DNA of 64,000 bases from Monomorium pharaonis (lineage: Eukaryota > Arthropoda > Insecta > Hymenoptera > Formicidae). The notes beneath the pieces are model-generated. The model saw nothing but the letters and a program-made list of their open reading frames with translations, was not told the origin of the DNA and did not search any database. Below, in pieces: positions 48,886 to 62,349 of this stretch. The number at the start of each line of letters is the position of its first letter. Position 1 is the stretch's first letter. The position numbers and the translations under genes are program-made. The stretch is taken from positions 24,849,407 through 24,913,406 of the forward strand of contig NC_050471.1 of assembly GCF_013373865.1 (NCBI RefSeq), read 5' to 3'.

Positions 48886-49159
48886 AAATTGATACACTCA
48901 ATTCTGAGATCTCTTGCGCGAAAAAGCTCACTTGAGTTATTTTCCACAGATTCACATGGACACACACATGTAAAGCCAGTTTGTCATTCAAGGGACTTCA
49001 CAATGTGCCTACATACAATTTTATAAAACTAAAATAAAATTATTTCATAATGTAAGTGGTGAATATTAATTGGTACGCGAAACAAATATAATAAACTTGA
49101 TAATTCTGAGATCTCCAGATTTCTTGCGCGAAAAAGTTCACTTGAGTTATTTTTCACAA

Positions 49160-49233
<74 letters not shown>

Positions 49234-49284
49234 CATACACACGCAAAGCCGGTTTATCGTTCAAGGGGATTTACAATATGCGCA
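48886..49284. repeat. Tandem segmental duplication with expanded (CA)n
   Basis: Unit A (48886-49010) and unit B (49101-49284) share CTCTTGCGCGAAAAAG / CTTGCGCGAAAAAGTT, CACTTGAGTTATTTT, AAAGCC and CATTCAAGGGAC / GTTCAAGGGGAT blocks. In B the short CA stretch has grown to a pure (CA)n at 49163-49232. Confidence 0.75.
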
Positions 49285-49527
49285 CAGTGATATTATTATA
49301 ATAATTTATATGACCCAAATTTGATTGATAGAGGCCAAAACCTGGAAGTTTTGGAAGACTCGAAAATACATTTTGATTTTATTCGCATGACTCGCCGGAT
49401 TTGCTTGAAACTACACACAGATGGTTAAAAACCTAGAAACTATCTTCCAGAAGATAATTGCAAACGTGAGAAGAGGAAATTCTGTGGAGGTTTATTATAT
49501 ATATGTGAAAATACTCAAGAGGATCCA

Positions 49528-49788
49528 TCAGAAAGGAAAAAGACTTAATCTACGTTCGCAATTATCTTCGAAATGACTTCTCACGCCAAAGAAATCGCCG
49601 AAGTCAACCGAGACACAAATCTTTGGTGTGGTGCAACAGTCTACGGGCGGCAGTGCTTGTTCGGCCTCACTAAACCGGCCGATCATAGCTTCATCAGTCT
49701 TCCATAGATAAACGCTTAGCCACCTGAGATCCCGCAGATACGGGGAAATCAGGCACTGAAAAAAGGCCGTGTCTGTTTCGACGGTCAT
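49528..49788 (-). CDS. Orphan 86-codon open frame, doubtful
   Basis: An ATG-to-stop frame with mixed composition (TAFFQCLISPYLRDLRW, ICVSVDFGDFFGVRSHF), in a GC-richer island. No family recognised, no neighbouring exons identified. It could equally be conserved non-coding DNA read by chance. Confidence 0.2.
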   Translation of the reverse strand: MTVETDTAFFQCLISPYLRDLRWLSVYLWKTDEAMIGRFSEAEQALPPVDCCTTPKICVSVDFGDFFGVRSHFEDNCERRLSLFPF

Positions 49789-49799
49789 GTTAACAGCCG

Positions 49800-51906
49800 G
49801 GACTCATAAAGACATTTAAAGTGGCCTGAGAGAGAGAAAGAGAGTAAGACAGGGGCGGAAGGAGTGAGAAAGAGAAAGATGATGACACTTTTTCATGTTT
49901 TCTTCATCTTCCTTTTTTCTTTTCTCCATTTATTTTACAGGTTTTTCTTGATTTTAAAAATCATTGACTTTACAAAGATTGACAATAAAAAGGGATGTTC
50001 AAAGAAATACATTAATTCCTTATATTAATTCATGTGAAAATACATATTAAAATTCTACCTTTTTTGTCTCACAAATATCACAGATGAAAATAGCAGTATC
50101 TGACGTTAATGCATAAATAACCTATAATCCATTAGGGTAGTTTTGGTATATATACTGCACTTATCGAAAACTTAATTTATCATATTGTTTATTATATTTA
50201 AGGAAAATAAATTATACCAGTTAAAAAAAGAAAAGTTTTATCTATTTTTTAATTGCTATAAAAAGTATTAAAAATGCGAAATTTAAAATATTTATTTTTT
50301 TATCTTTAAAAAATTGTAAAAAATTTTTGTATTTTTGCTACACATATATGTATATCCATTTCATGGAAAGATCGGATATATGGTCACTCAGGTATCATAA
50401 GACACGTAGATAATTTGCAAATAATGCCCATAAATAGGACGTTAAGTAACATCACAATTTATAAAATGTATTTACAAAGTTTATTAGATAATAAAAATAC
50501 ATATACCAAGCAATAATAATGCAATATTGAAGAGGTTAATATGTTGATAGCAGTAGATACGTGTGCTCTGTGCAGGCACAAGTGTTGCCTCTTAAAGCAC
50601 ATTACGATATATTAATCCCGCGCGTTAAAAATACCGTATAGTCCAAACAAGTGCGACGTACAAGATATTAAGCAAAGAATATAAGAACTATTCATAGTTG
50701 AGTCTTATATTTGAGATGTTTTCAAGTACTGTCTCAAGATATCATCAAGCAGTTACAAAGCCGAATTACATAGCATCTTAACGCATTGCTTAAGACGATT
50801 TTGAAATAAGAATCGATTATGAATACCGGTGTATCTAAGTATTTGTATTTTATTATAATATATACCATCCTTTACTATCATTTTACATTTATGTATCATG
50901 AAATAATCGTTGAGTCTACTATATTCTCTATAATAATCATTTTATGTAGGTCATAATACACCATTGTGCTATTTACTGCATCGAGATATCGATTCAATTT
51001 ATGATAATTTCGTTAATATTAACGATATAAAAAACTAAAATTATAATACAATATTAATGTAACATAAAAGCTTATAACAGTTGTGATTACGAACAAATTA
51101 TCTTTATTCTTTTTATTTCTTTCTGACTTTTGCGACATGAATCCCCGCGCGTTTAAATATCAAATTTCTTTTGTGTTCAATGTAAACTATAAAAATATGT
51201 TTTACACGTTATCTGTAAATAATAATCTGTGGTTAAGTTTATTAATAATTGTATATTTTGCACTCCTATATTTAAAATAAAAGAATATTTTAACTTTTCT
51301 TTTAATTTTCCTTTTAAGAGGTACTTAAATATAAAATTTAATAAAAGTAGTGGATATTGGCATTATATAGATTAATAGTTATTAAAAAATTTAAATACTT
51401 AATTAATAAAAATAACAGATTCTGCACAATTTTTGCTGCCAATCTATGGACAAATTCTGTTAGCAGATCTTGCGTAATTTTTGGCAATAATAATCTGCTG
51501 TCACATGTCATCACATGAATCACAGCAGATTCTGGCAGAGTTCCAAAAATCATTGCCAGTGTTGAAAATTTATAGTGCATGTAAACTAGATTTTTGAGAC
51601 TAACTATTTATATTGGACTGCAGCTTCCGATTAGAAAACATAAACCTCACTCGTATCAAATTTGTTATCAATTTCTAAGCAAATTGCCAATTTGATGATA
51701 ATTTGCTAATGATTTGCTTACTGGATTAACTTTTTTTTATATTGTATTATTTAATTATAATAATTCACAATAAATATTTGGCTGATAAATATAAAGTTAG
51801 AGATAAGGTTGCTTATTCAGTCTGCAACGGATCTTGGTACTCAATATAATTTCTGTTTTAATTTAATATTTTTAGTGTGTGTATTTGTGTGTGTGTGTGT
51901 GTATGT

Positions 51907-51995
<89 letters not shown>

Positions 51996-52540
51996 TGATT
52001 TGCACGCCGATACTTTAATCAGGCTTGAAATATAATTACTAGATATAAATACTCAGAAGTATCTGCAAGATTCTCTTTCGCGAAAAACAATAAATAATTT
52101 ATTGCAAAAAATACTTTTGTCATGATTCAATGGATCTGCCTGGATCTCCCCGCATTCCGTATAGACATTTTCTGAATATTATTTTTTGTACTAATTAATT
52201 TATCTTAATGAACGTCCTTTTTTAGATAATGTGTATGTATAATACAATAGCAAGTTAAATATTCGACCGATAAATGTTTTAAACATAAAAATAAAAATAA
52301 AGATATACCTAATAATTTACATTATTAAATTCATGCAGTTTTATAATATACAACTCTGCAAAATAGGAAGAAAAAGATTATTTTCATGTTAGGGCAATAA
52401 TGTTATAATTTTATATTTTTATATTTGTCAATTAATAAATAATAAAAAAATCTGCAAACCAAAGCGAAAAAATGAAAAAAGAATTCTCACTGATTCTTCT
52501 GCGATATGAAAGTAAATATATTTTAAAATTGAGACAATTT
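49800..52540. other. Gene-free AT-rich DNA with transposon-like remnants
   Basis: No supported gene. 51400-51570 is an imperfect inverted repeat built from AATCTGCTG/GCCAAT-type words (agcagatcttgcg versus cagcagattctggcag), probably a DNA-transposon remnant. A long (TG)n lies at 51875-51996. Confidence 0.4.
51875..51996. repeat. Long (TG)n microsatellite
   Basis: About 120 bases of TG repeats, interrupted by TATG near its start and ending in GCGCG. Confidence 0.95.
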
Positions 52541-52549
52541 CTTGACAGG

Positions 52550-54180
52550 TGTATCAAGTTGCAAAATCAATAATTGTTTTATAATTTTTAAAAGCCGTGT
52601 GGATACCTTGATTTATAATCAGATTACCTACTATGGAAACAACAACACGAAAATCCTTCACCGGTTTATCGATGCGATCAAAGAGCGTGCGCTGCACCAT
52701 TGACATGAGTCGGGCCGAAGTGTCATCCCTTTTCCCTGACAACTTCACCACTTCTCCCTCGGAGGAGGGGTCGAACCTATTATCTACCGGTTGACCTGTC
52801 AGGCGTAAAGTGAGTAGTCCTGTCCAGGAAACGGCACCCCATCAATTTTTAACTCTTGAGAGCCTTTGATGAGCTTCGATCGATGCGTCAGCGTTGTCCT
52901 AGCATCATCGTACAATATCTACACCACCGATTCCTTAACCCTTCCAATACCAGATGGAAAGTGTAATTAATTATAGGAGGCCTAAATTTCTTTTCTCTAG
53001 TGTCGCGTATTAAGTTAAATATAAATCTGATCAGATCTTTATCTATCCCAATAAATGATTAGCAAAATACTGATTTATCTATCTTACACGATATTGGTAA
53101 AATTAGTTAAAAATTAAAAGATTTGTAATTTTTCATATCTTTTTATGGACTTTTATATCTTTTATGTGGATGACGATTTACATAAATTTATTATTGCATT
53201 ACTCGTATGTTTTAAGTAGTAACAATAGCTGTGCGCCAATTACGTACATACACTATTATATTCAAAGAATTAGTGGCGGTTGCTTTCTGAAAGTTGAAAG
53301 TAGCCGGTAAGATGGCTAACGTCATTTCCGGGACATGTCAAGCAGATTGCAACTTGCAACAATTTCGATTATCGTGTTTTATTCTATAAAAATTGCTGCC
53401 CAAATCGCGCAAGTTATAAGTAGAAAGTCGCAATTTTGCTATCAGGTGCGACGTTTGTCACGCACTATTAACAACGAAGATTATCACTAATCTATCATGC
53501 CGTGGTCCTGTAGATGTGTTAATATATTAAAAATTGAATATATAATAATTTTCCGCTTAGTAATGTTATAGTTTGCTGCTAATCTGATTAAAACATTTTG
53601 TCATTTTGTTATATACATATGTGTTTTTAAATAATTGAATTAATTGAAACTAGTTTCTAATAAAATCTTATTCAGGAATTAGATTTGGTTGCCAATTTAA
53701 TATTATGATATTACGATGATTTCGGTTCAACTTAAAAACCGCGTTTGAAGATCGAAAGTAACGGCGCGCGATTTGAACCGCTAGAAAATGTATATAAAAT
53801 AACATAAAAAGTATTATTAAGGAGAGTTCAGATTCTGCTATAATGCTTTTATTGGCTTTCTTTAGATTTTAATTATAGATAATATTGTTTCTATAATAGA
53901 TCAATCTCTTCTTTTTATAGACACAGCAAATTTTCCATCTGATTAATTTCTATTTTGTTAAATCCTTTTCGATTATTTTGATCGTTTGATTTTCAATGCA
54001 GTATTTGATCACAATAATCAATTTCAAAGCGATTTCATGTCCGCGGTTTTTTACCCCCTTCCTTTTAAGCAAAATATGGAAACGGTTAACCAGTATATTA
54101 AATTCTTCATCTTTGTCCATCTCGGTATGATCGGAAGCAATTTTTCCTCGTCGCTGACAACCTGTGCTCTTTTCGGCTCG
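52550..54180. other. Intergenic DNA with GC-richer patches, no gene seen
   Basis: 52610-52960 is GC-richer and unlike its flanks but yields only short frames. 53270-53480 includes AAGATGGC and TTTCCGG words common near promoters. No exon chain could be built. Confidence 0.3.
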
Positions 54181-54302
54181 CGTGTCTGGTAATGATACCA
54201 GCGCGTTGGATAATCTGGGAGATAGCTCACCAAGCGGCACGGTGTGGGATCATAATGTGTAAAAGGAAATCGCTTTACTTTAAAGTAAATGCTCGACGCG
54301 AG

Positions 54303-54308
54303 CATGCA

Positions 54309-54339
<31 letters not shown>

Positions 54340-54358
54340 CTGAGTGCGTGCGTGCGTT
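54303..54358. repeat. (TGCG)n microsatellite
   Basis: Tetranucleotide run at the edge of a GC-rich island (54180-54560). Frames on both strands through it are low-complexity artefacts. Confidence 0.9.
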
Positions 54359-55329
54359 TGTTCGTGAGTGCATGCATGCGTGCGGCAGCCTCGTGTGAAC
54401 CGCCGCTAGTTTCCTTTCATTCAGTAGTTTCTTCATCGGGAATGTCGCACGATTTCTGCTCGCGATTGCGCACATCAGAAGCCAATCTCGCTCGAGAAGG
54501 GCAGATCGATCGCTCTCGCTCATTGAACGTGGCTGCGCGCGAGTATGTCTGCACGTAGGTCTGCATGTGAGAAAAACAATTCGTTGAAAATTGTACCGTA
54601 TATGAAGAATAAAATCCTGTAATTTCGATTTATCGTCAATTTATGGAAATAGAAAGGTGAAAATACGTTAAAATACCTTATTTAATTATTTTGTCCATTT
54701 TTTAAATACAAATATAGTAAATATATTATACATATATAAATTATTTGCACATAAAAGTTTCAGTACGCTTGGAACTTTTTTTCGCGTGAAAAGAGTCTTT
54801 AAAAATGTTTGAAAAAATTTATGCGAAAGTCAAGCATATAAATCAAGCATTTTTTAATCTTTTCTTCTTAAGTTCTTTTGTTTTAAAGTTTTTAAAAAAA
54901 TATTTTATAAGAAATAAGTTTTTATATAAAAAGTTCGATGTCATCAGAAATCATTGATGTACCAATTTTTTGAACAAGTATTTTAAAGCTTAGAACGCCT
55001 TTAAAATAATTTTTTTATCAAGCCCTCCATACAACACTTTTAAAATTAAAAATACTGAAAAACATTAATTTCTATTTTTATGTAATTTAGGAACAGAATA
55101 TCGTAGAGACGAAGAGACAGATTTAAAGCTTTATCTTCTTTGAAATACAATTTTTAAAAATTTCTCAACATTTTTTTTCGCCAAATTAATTATAAATTTA
55201 TTTTTGAGAAATAATATTTACAATCTCATCTATAGGGAATTTTAGAAATCATATATTATACTTATATTATATTTTGTGGAGTTCGAAGTCGTGTATAGGA
55301 TTGTAAGGATTAAATGTATCAACAGGATT

Positions 55330-57440
55330 TTTTTTTATCTGTTGTTGACAGGAACGCGGACGGGGAAAATTGCGCGCGAGTAGCTGGATACCCGCGGAAG
55401 GTCCGTGAGAGCCGGGGACGCGGACTCGCCCCCGCGTAGTTATCATAATGCTTCCTTAATGCTCGTCGCGAGGAGTTCGCGTGTAACTAGCATAACGCGC
55501 TCTCGTGAGACCAACAAGACCTTTTTCTCTCTCTGTCTCTTCGACAGCACATTAAGCCTTACTTACGCGGTTGGCTACTGCGACGTTATTATGATTCCTG
55601 AATTAAGGTACCTGTACCCAATATGTTTCCTCTAAATTTTGAAGATTTTTCTAATTGTTTGATGAATACGAAACTAAAAAGTAAGGGTCAGTTTTAAAAT
55701 AGAAAACAATTCTGAAACTAAAAAAATATATGAAATATGTGTTTTTAATTATTTATATAAGTATAGTAAAGATTAAAAAAAAAAGATAGCACTTGGGCCA
55801 TATATTGATTACATATATATACCGAATGTAGCATAGTTATGTATTTTTCTCTTTCTCGTAAATACTTTTGATAAAATGTGAAATGACAAAATAAACATGT
55901 TTAATTAAGCATTTATTAACTTACTTATAAAAAAATTACACATACAGCTATTCATTAAATAATGAAACTGTGTTTATTTACTACAAGGGGCAATTAAGTC
56001 CCTTTGTAAAGCTCGTGATCACATTTTTACTCGATTTTCAGAGCCTTGTCTGTCATCTTATTTTTCATGGGGATGATGAATAGCAAAAAATATTTAATTT
56101 GTTTTGGAAAATAATTATGTGATAATAAAAGTAAAAAGGGCATGTATCATTTGGAAACTGTAATATTTACATTATCACAAGTATGCAATTATGCAGAGAT
56201 GAAGATAAAATTAATAAAGAAACTTTCAATTTGTAAGCCGTTTAAATTCAGCAATCGCTGCAGATTTAACAGAAGAAAAAAAAATTAACAAACATTTCTG
56301 CCGAAACAGTTTTATTTCGTCGCCGATTAAAAATGAATCGTGTAAGTTTGCTTTTATGCTGTACCTGATGCATGGAGGAGAGAGGAGAGTCACCTCGTCG
56401 GCACGCATCGACGAGAATATTCCCACAAATTGGCAAAACCCGGCCGGATCGAACCGCCGGAAAATATTCCGGCCAGATGAACGCAACGCGGGATTAACGA
56501 TCGAAAATAGGAGCAATCGTTAGCGGCCGTAATGTTGTTTATCGGCGAGAATGCTGAACCAGTGAAATCCGGTAACGATGTTAAAATGGTGGCGGACGAA
56601 TTTTCCAAGTTTGAACGACAAACTGCTGCGCTCGGTGTAAATCCCATTTTTAACAGGCAGCACGATTTTTCATTTGCGAAAAAAAAATGCAGGTTACTTT
56701 TGTTCAATTCCATTCTGCGCTTTAATTATATTTTTAATTTTATAATATTATAATGGTATAGAACTTTATAATAATGTGGCGCGGACTGTAATATTTTTTT
56801 GTAATATTTGAAAAAAGTACTTTTAATTGAAATATATATTACGTGCAACATATGTTATTTTTTCGTCAAAAGAAGAGGGTAAAGAAATTTTAGAATTTTA
56901 AAAAGCAAATAAATTTCGAGACCTTTATTATAAAAAGTATGATATTGAGATCGATCGAATAAACCATAATTTTTATTACTCTGAGATATCGAATAACTTA
57001 AAAGCGTATAAATGTATAATTTTTATTATTCCATGAACTTTTTAAAATCTTTTTTCCGCCGAACTTTTCGCTCGTATTCGCCTGCTTAATTCCGCGTTGC
57101 CCGTTTGCGGAAAGAGCTGGTTAAGATTCACGCATAACGTGAAGTTATGTAGACGTCCATTCAAGCCTCTTTATGTTCCTCCATGCAAGTAAAATATTTC
57201 GTTTAAATACAGCCACGTCGTCTAACCGCGCACGCGGAAAGACGTCTATTCATTCTTCTTCTCCTTCCTTTCTTTTTTTAATACTTTCATGCAAGTCAAA
57301 CATTTCGCGTATCGTTTAATTCAGTTGTTGGCGCGGCTAGTTAGCAGTTACCTACTACTGTTACTAAGTAACCCGCTCGTCAGCAGTTAATCTAGTTTGC
57401 GCTCGTTATAACACGACGCGCAGAGTAACTAGGGGACGGG
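55330..57440. other. GC-rich patches in AT-rich DNA, no gene seen
   Basis: GC-richer islands at 55350-55600, 56370-56560 and 57060-57430 alternate with AT-rich DNA. Within the last, 57150-57210 and 57240-57325 form an imperfect duplication (agacgtccattca..catgcaagtaaaatatttcg versus agacgtctattca..catgcaagtcaaacatttcg). Confidence 0.35.
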
Positions 57441-57735
57441 GGTGGGGGAGGCGCGGACCGGGGCCCCCGTGAGGCCCCGGCGCGCTGCGTCAATGCGACG
57501 ATGCGAACGCGCGCCTTATTATTATTATTATCATCGTCAGTGCACACACGGCGTGCACATCGTGCGGCAGGTGAGGCGAGGGGGCGTGGCGCCGGATGCG
57601 GCGTGTATCATAGAAACACGTGCATTTCCGGTCGTCAGATCTAGATCGATGCACGTATCGAGGAATCGCAACGTTGCCCGCCCCACACGCACGCACGCAC
57701 ACACACACACACACACATCGAAAGATCGCCCAGAT
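57440..57735. other. CpG-rich island with (CA)n run
   Basis: Strongly GC-rich, G-run-containing DNA (57432-57490) followed by an (ATT)n run and (CA)n at 57694-57716. The 116-124-codon frames on the two strands overlap and are low-complexity, so I do not call genes. Confidence 0.35.
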
Positions 57736-58181
57736 TGCAGCACACTCGCGGTAACCCTTTATCGGCAAAAAAAAGAAATAGCCGAAAATATTAATACTGC
57801 TTTTTCTTGGGAATAAACATATTATTTCTTTAAAGGTCATCTTTTATTAGTGGGAAGAAAAGAAGAGGTAAAGGAGAAAAAGTTTCAAACGTATACTCGT
57901 TAAATGTTAATTAAAAGAAGACCGATCAAATCTTAATCGAATTAGATTAATTAATAGAGAACAAAAAATAACGAATTACATATTTGACCATGGTTTATAA
58001 AGTGATTAAAAGATAATCGCTCTATACTGCGAGATGAATGATTTTGCTGAACTATTGTATTTCAAAATTTAATCGGCATACTGATCGGAAAATAATTTAG
58101 TTGGACGTTCAAAGTAATTACGTATAGGACAAACATAATGAGCAATGCTGTCAACATATGGTATTCTAGCAACTAGTTTGA

Positions 58182-58391
58182 GCTACATAGAGAAAAAAAT
58201 TTCTTTAAATTTAATAAACAGTTTTGTTCGACCATTCCAAAGCACATATATATTTCTTTAGTTTTAATAAATTTTGTACACATTTCTTTAGATTTAGTAA
58301 AATTTATTAGAAACAAAGAAATATATGCTTCAGAATAGTCGAACAAAACGGTTTATTAAATTTAGAGAAATCTTTCTCTTTGTGTATCTAC
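58182..58391. mobile_element. Long hairpin element (MITE), about 210 bp
   Basis: The halves are reverse complements over nearly the whole length: ctacatagagaaaaa..ttaataaacagttttgttcg at the left and the matching complement ending cacaaagagaaaga at the right, with the centre near 58285. Confidence 0.7.
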
Positions 58392-58581
58392 ATAAATTAT
58401 TTTGTTGGTAAAAGTTATTTTTGGATTAGTATGCGGCTAAATTTTTAAATACTGTAGCACAGCCCCTCTTTCCGTGTAATATACGCTAATCCGCGCAGCT
58501 ATATGTTCACACGCGATGCTGTTGTCGCTATCAGGTCAGGGGAGCCTCACGGGCCCCGCGGAGGTCCCATGCCCCCGGTCG

Positions 58582-58620
58582 TATAAAAAGGCAACGCAGA
58601 CCCATTAGCATATCAGCATA
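58582..58620 (+). promoter_or_regulatory. Candidate TATA-type core promoter
   Basis: TATAAAAAG at 58582-58590 lies within a GC-rich island (58440-59240), with TCAGCA about 25-30 bases downstream as a possible initiator. No exon chain follows that I can support; it could serve a non-coding RNA. Confidence 0.3.
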
Positions 58621-59749
58621 TAAGCATTGTTTCCTGGAGGAGCCGAGGGTCTGCCGGTTGCATGCGTCGAGCGCATCAGGACGGCATGCACCTTCTTTCA
58701 GCCGTCCTCCTTCTCGCTGCCCTCTCCTCCTTCTCGCTGCCTTCTCCTCCTCCTCCTTGTCCTTCCCCTTTCGTCGGCGAGTCGCTGTTGAAGTCGCTGG
58801 GCAGACACTAGTTGCATGTCGCCGAGCTGTAAACGCGGCGTTACTCGATTAACGTCGATCGTCCTGGTGGATGGGCACGCGTATCGCGCCACGGATCGAT
58901 GGGCAGGCGATGATAAAGGCACCGCGCGCGGCCATCGAGATGGGCACGCACCACGTTGCCCGGGCAGTCACCGGAGATACCATCGGCTGCCTCGCAATAA
59001 CGCGCGGCCTTGACTCGGGCCGCGTAATACTCGATCGGATGCAAGCGGCACCTCTTCTCCTTTTCCCCCGCGTTTTTTACTCTCCTCGAGATAATGGGCA
59101 GAATGCAAATTGCATCCGACAAGTTTTCCCAAAGCAATATGCGGGAAAACGGGATTTAATTTAGTGATTAAATTGAATGAGCGACTTTCAAGGAAAAAAT
59201 ACGACACGCGTGGAGTGACGTAAGATGACTCGGTGAAATAGAAATTTTGGTCTGATGCAATCGGAAATAACAATTGAAAAGCGTATTGTTTTAGATATCA
59301 ATTTTCCCTCTCAAGTCAATTTTAATTCAGATTTAGATTTTATTTGTGATGCCATGGAAATAAATTTAGTACCAAAGGATATTGTTTATACAATTGCTTG
59401 TAATTTTCTCTGTCTGATATATTATGAAAAGTTCTAGGACATCTAGGTAAAAAAAATAGAGTTTTGAAAAATGCATTTTAAAGGGAAAAGGAAAATGCAT
59501 TTGAAATGTGCATTTTTTAAGTTTTTTAATTTTGGTTTTACTTATATTCATATTTTGCTTCTAAACTTATAAATGATAGTGTATAATAAAGGAAGCAAAC
59601 ATTATAGTAGATATTTCATGTAAGGTTACGATTTCACGAGTCGCTCTTACTCCAGCGACTGAAATTTTGTAGAAAGCACAGTGCTGCTGTACCGTGTTGA
59701 CCGTGATGACCGCGATAAAAACACAAAACCTATATAAACTAATCCAGGA

Positions 59750-60250
59750 CTGAGCATTTAAAAAGTTGAAAGTTAAGCACTTTAAATTCAACTTAATTAA
59801 AAGTGAGTTATTTTATTATTGTAACTAGTTATTTTTAAATGCATATGAACTTTAATTTATTAGCTTTTTTTTCAAGTTAAAAACTTATTTGTAAAAGAAA
59901 AAATATATACTATATTCTTATTTAGAAAACAATATTTCTATTTTAGTTTATATGAATATAATTTACAATTAAAATAACAATATTGTTTTACTATTTGTAG
60001 TAATCTAAATTTAAAAGTTTACAATATTTTAATTTAATATAAATAATATTTTTTAAAATTTACTTTTAGTTTAAGTTTATTAGATTTTAATGTAACTTTT
60101 AACTGAGTTTTTTAATTATGCAACTTTTAACATAATTAAATTAATTTTGTAAGCATTAACTTTAATTTAATTTAGTTAGACAAATTATAACTTTCCAAAT
60201 CTTGATTTAATCTTTAATTTAAAAGATAGTTTGTTTAGAACCTTGTAAAA
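59750..60250. repeat. AT-rich repeat-like stretch of AACTTTAA-type words
   Basis: Many overlapping copies and complements of AAGTTAA/TTTAACTT/TTAAAGT. It resembles a decayed low-complexity transposon. No gene seen. Confidence 0.3.
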
Positions 60251-60589
60251 AACATTATAAAAGAAGACACAAGGAATTCGGAATAAGGATCGTTTAGAAA
60301 ATAATGTAAATGATATATAAAACGCAAAATCAATCATTTAACTGTCAAATTCATTGTTTCTTGCTCTACGCACAACAGTTGTCACTGGAATAATTCTGCG
60401 ACAAAAATTATCACGTGATTCTTTTTAGTTTGAGTGACGTGCGAAATCGTATCTATAGGCAAACGTTATTAATTATTTGTGTGTATTGGTGTAGTTTTTC
60501 TTTAAGTAAAATACAAAATACGAGACGCACGCAGTTTGTAATAAATAGAAAACAAAGCACTCTTTCCCCGTGCGTACTGTACAAGGGGT

Positions 60590-62250
60590 AAAGTAAGGCA
60601 GAAATCTGAAATAGGATCGAAGGTACATTTGCATCATCGCCGCAGCGACGTTCTCCATTCGGTATCGCGACCGGATGATGGTCAAGGATACCGACGAGGC
60701 GCGTCCTCGTCGCAACGATCCAGACGCGCCACTTTGTCATGGGGTATTACGCTCAGCAGCGGCGCCCGATAAGCCCGCTTCACGGCGGCGCTTCCTTTCG
60801 AAGGCGCCCATTACTCGGCTTAATGCGCCGAGCTCGTTCGTTTTTATTATGCGTTCGTTCGTCCGTCCGTTCGTTCGTTCATTCTCAATCGCCACGCGAC
60901 GACGGCGTAGAAATTTACGGCGGAATTGGAAAATGCACCTGATGCCTAAAGATGCTGAACCTCGATAATATTTAGCAACGCTGTGCCTTAGACGCGGATA
61001 TATTTCGCCCCTTGTATCAGCTAAACATCTCTCGAGCTAATAAAACATTAGCTCGGGTGGAGCAAAAACTTATCGGCATGGTATGGAAGGTTAAGGAAGA
61101 TATGGAGAATGTGTTGCCCAGTTAACAGCTGTCGACAGTCGAGTACTGTAAATTGAAGCAGCGTTATGCAAATTTATACAGTAAATATAGTACGAAGATG
61201 TTACAATGTCGTTACTACACCTGCAGAGAATTGATATAATGGTTTTTAGAGTGAGGAATGATTCGCCGAACCTTATCTGTTATCGTCAAAAAGAACACGA
61301 AGAAGAAGAAGAAAAAGAAGAAGAAAGGGAACGAGCTTGAAGAAATCTTCTCGTCAATGAAATTTCACCTCCCCACCGGCTGCTTATTTCTCGCTTCTGA
61401 TGTTCAGTCGAGCCTAAAGGTTTCAACCGTAACTGTAACTGCAGCCACCGTCGTCAGCACAGTTGGGGTGGCACGAGACGATGAAGGGGGAAAGTGTGAC
61501 GGTAGCCAAGTCCTCATTAGCGCATTCCGCCGCGACGCCCGCGACTCAAAGCGTCGTAAAAACGGCTGAGATGTAGCATGGAAAGCTGATATGAAAGAGA
61601 GAGAGGGGAGAGAGAGAGAGAGAGAGACTCAACGAGCGGAACTGTTGCGTACAGATTTCGATCGGGACAGCCAATAAGAATGTGTGTTACGAAGGCATTT
61701 CTTCGTGAATACGTTGAATTTCTTCAACAAGGTCGAAAAAATCAGAGTCGAAATCTGACTGTGAATTTTTTCCTTGCGGTAAAACGACCGACATTTCTCA
61801 TTTCACGCGCGACAATTTTGAGCGAAAAACTTGTTATTTATCGCATGCTATCGCGTATTTTTCAAATGCCTTTTAAAAAGGAACTTCGTACAATTAACGT
61901 TCGCTGTCACATCTATCACAATGGGATTCGAGCTTCGACCTCAGTTGTATATCTTCAGTCAGATGCAACCGTCAATTCCGTCGCGCTACATCTTCCGACA
62001 CGTTGAGCATAACGAGCGCCGCATTCCTTTTTTCTTCTCCCGTCTCCATTCGTCCCCTTTTTTTTTTCTTCGCTATCCGCGCGAAAACGCACCCGATCGT
62101 GTTTCACAAAGCGAACATCGGTAGACGCGGCATCGCGTCTCTCGAAGAATACACGACACGCTTGAATGTACAGAAATAATTCAGACATTGTCGATCCGCC
62201 GAGACCACTTGATTATGATAGCGCCAGCGCAAAGGTGTAATCGGATTCGA
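60590..62250. other. GC-richer region with simple repeats, no gene seen
   Basis: CpG-rich patches at 60600-60960 (with (CGTT)n at 60851-60880) and 61370-62220, a (GAA)n at 61293-61325 and a (GA)n at 61603-61627. Open frames up to 108 codons overlap on several frames and show no domain. Confidence 0.35.
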
Positions 62251-62349
62251 AGAACATACAAAATAGAGAAGAAACTATTGCAAAATACATTCAATGGAAG
62301 AAATACTATCTTGGTTAAATTCGAAATGTTGTACGTGCAAAAACTGTAC

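Noticed and set aside
49029..49324. Frames encoding poly-(Cys-Val) or poly-(His-Thr)
   Set aside because: They are readings of the (CA)n microsatellite.
57442..57840. Overlapping 116-124-codon frames on both strands
   Set aside because: Low-complexity frames running through (CA)n and GC runs; both strands open at once because the DNA is stop-poor.
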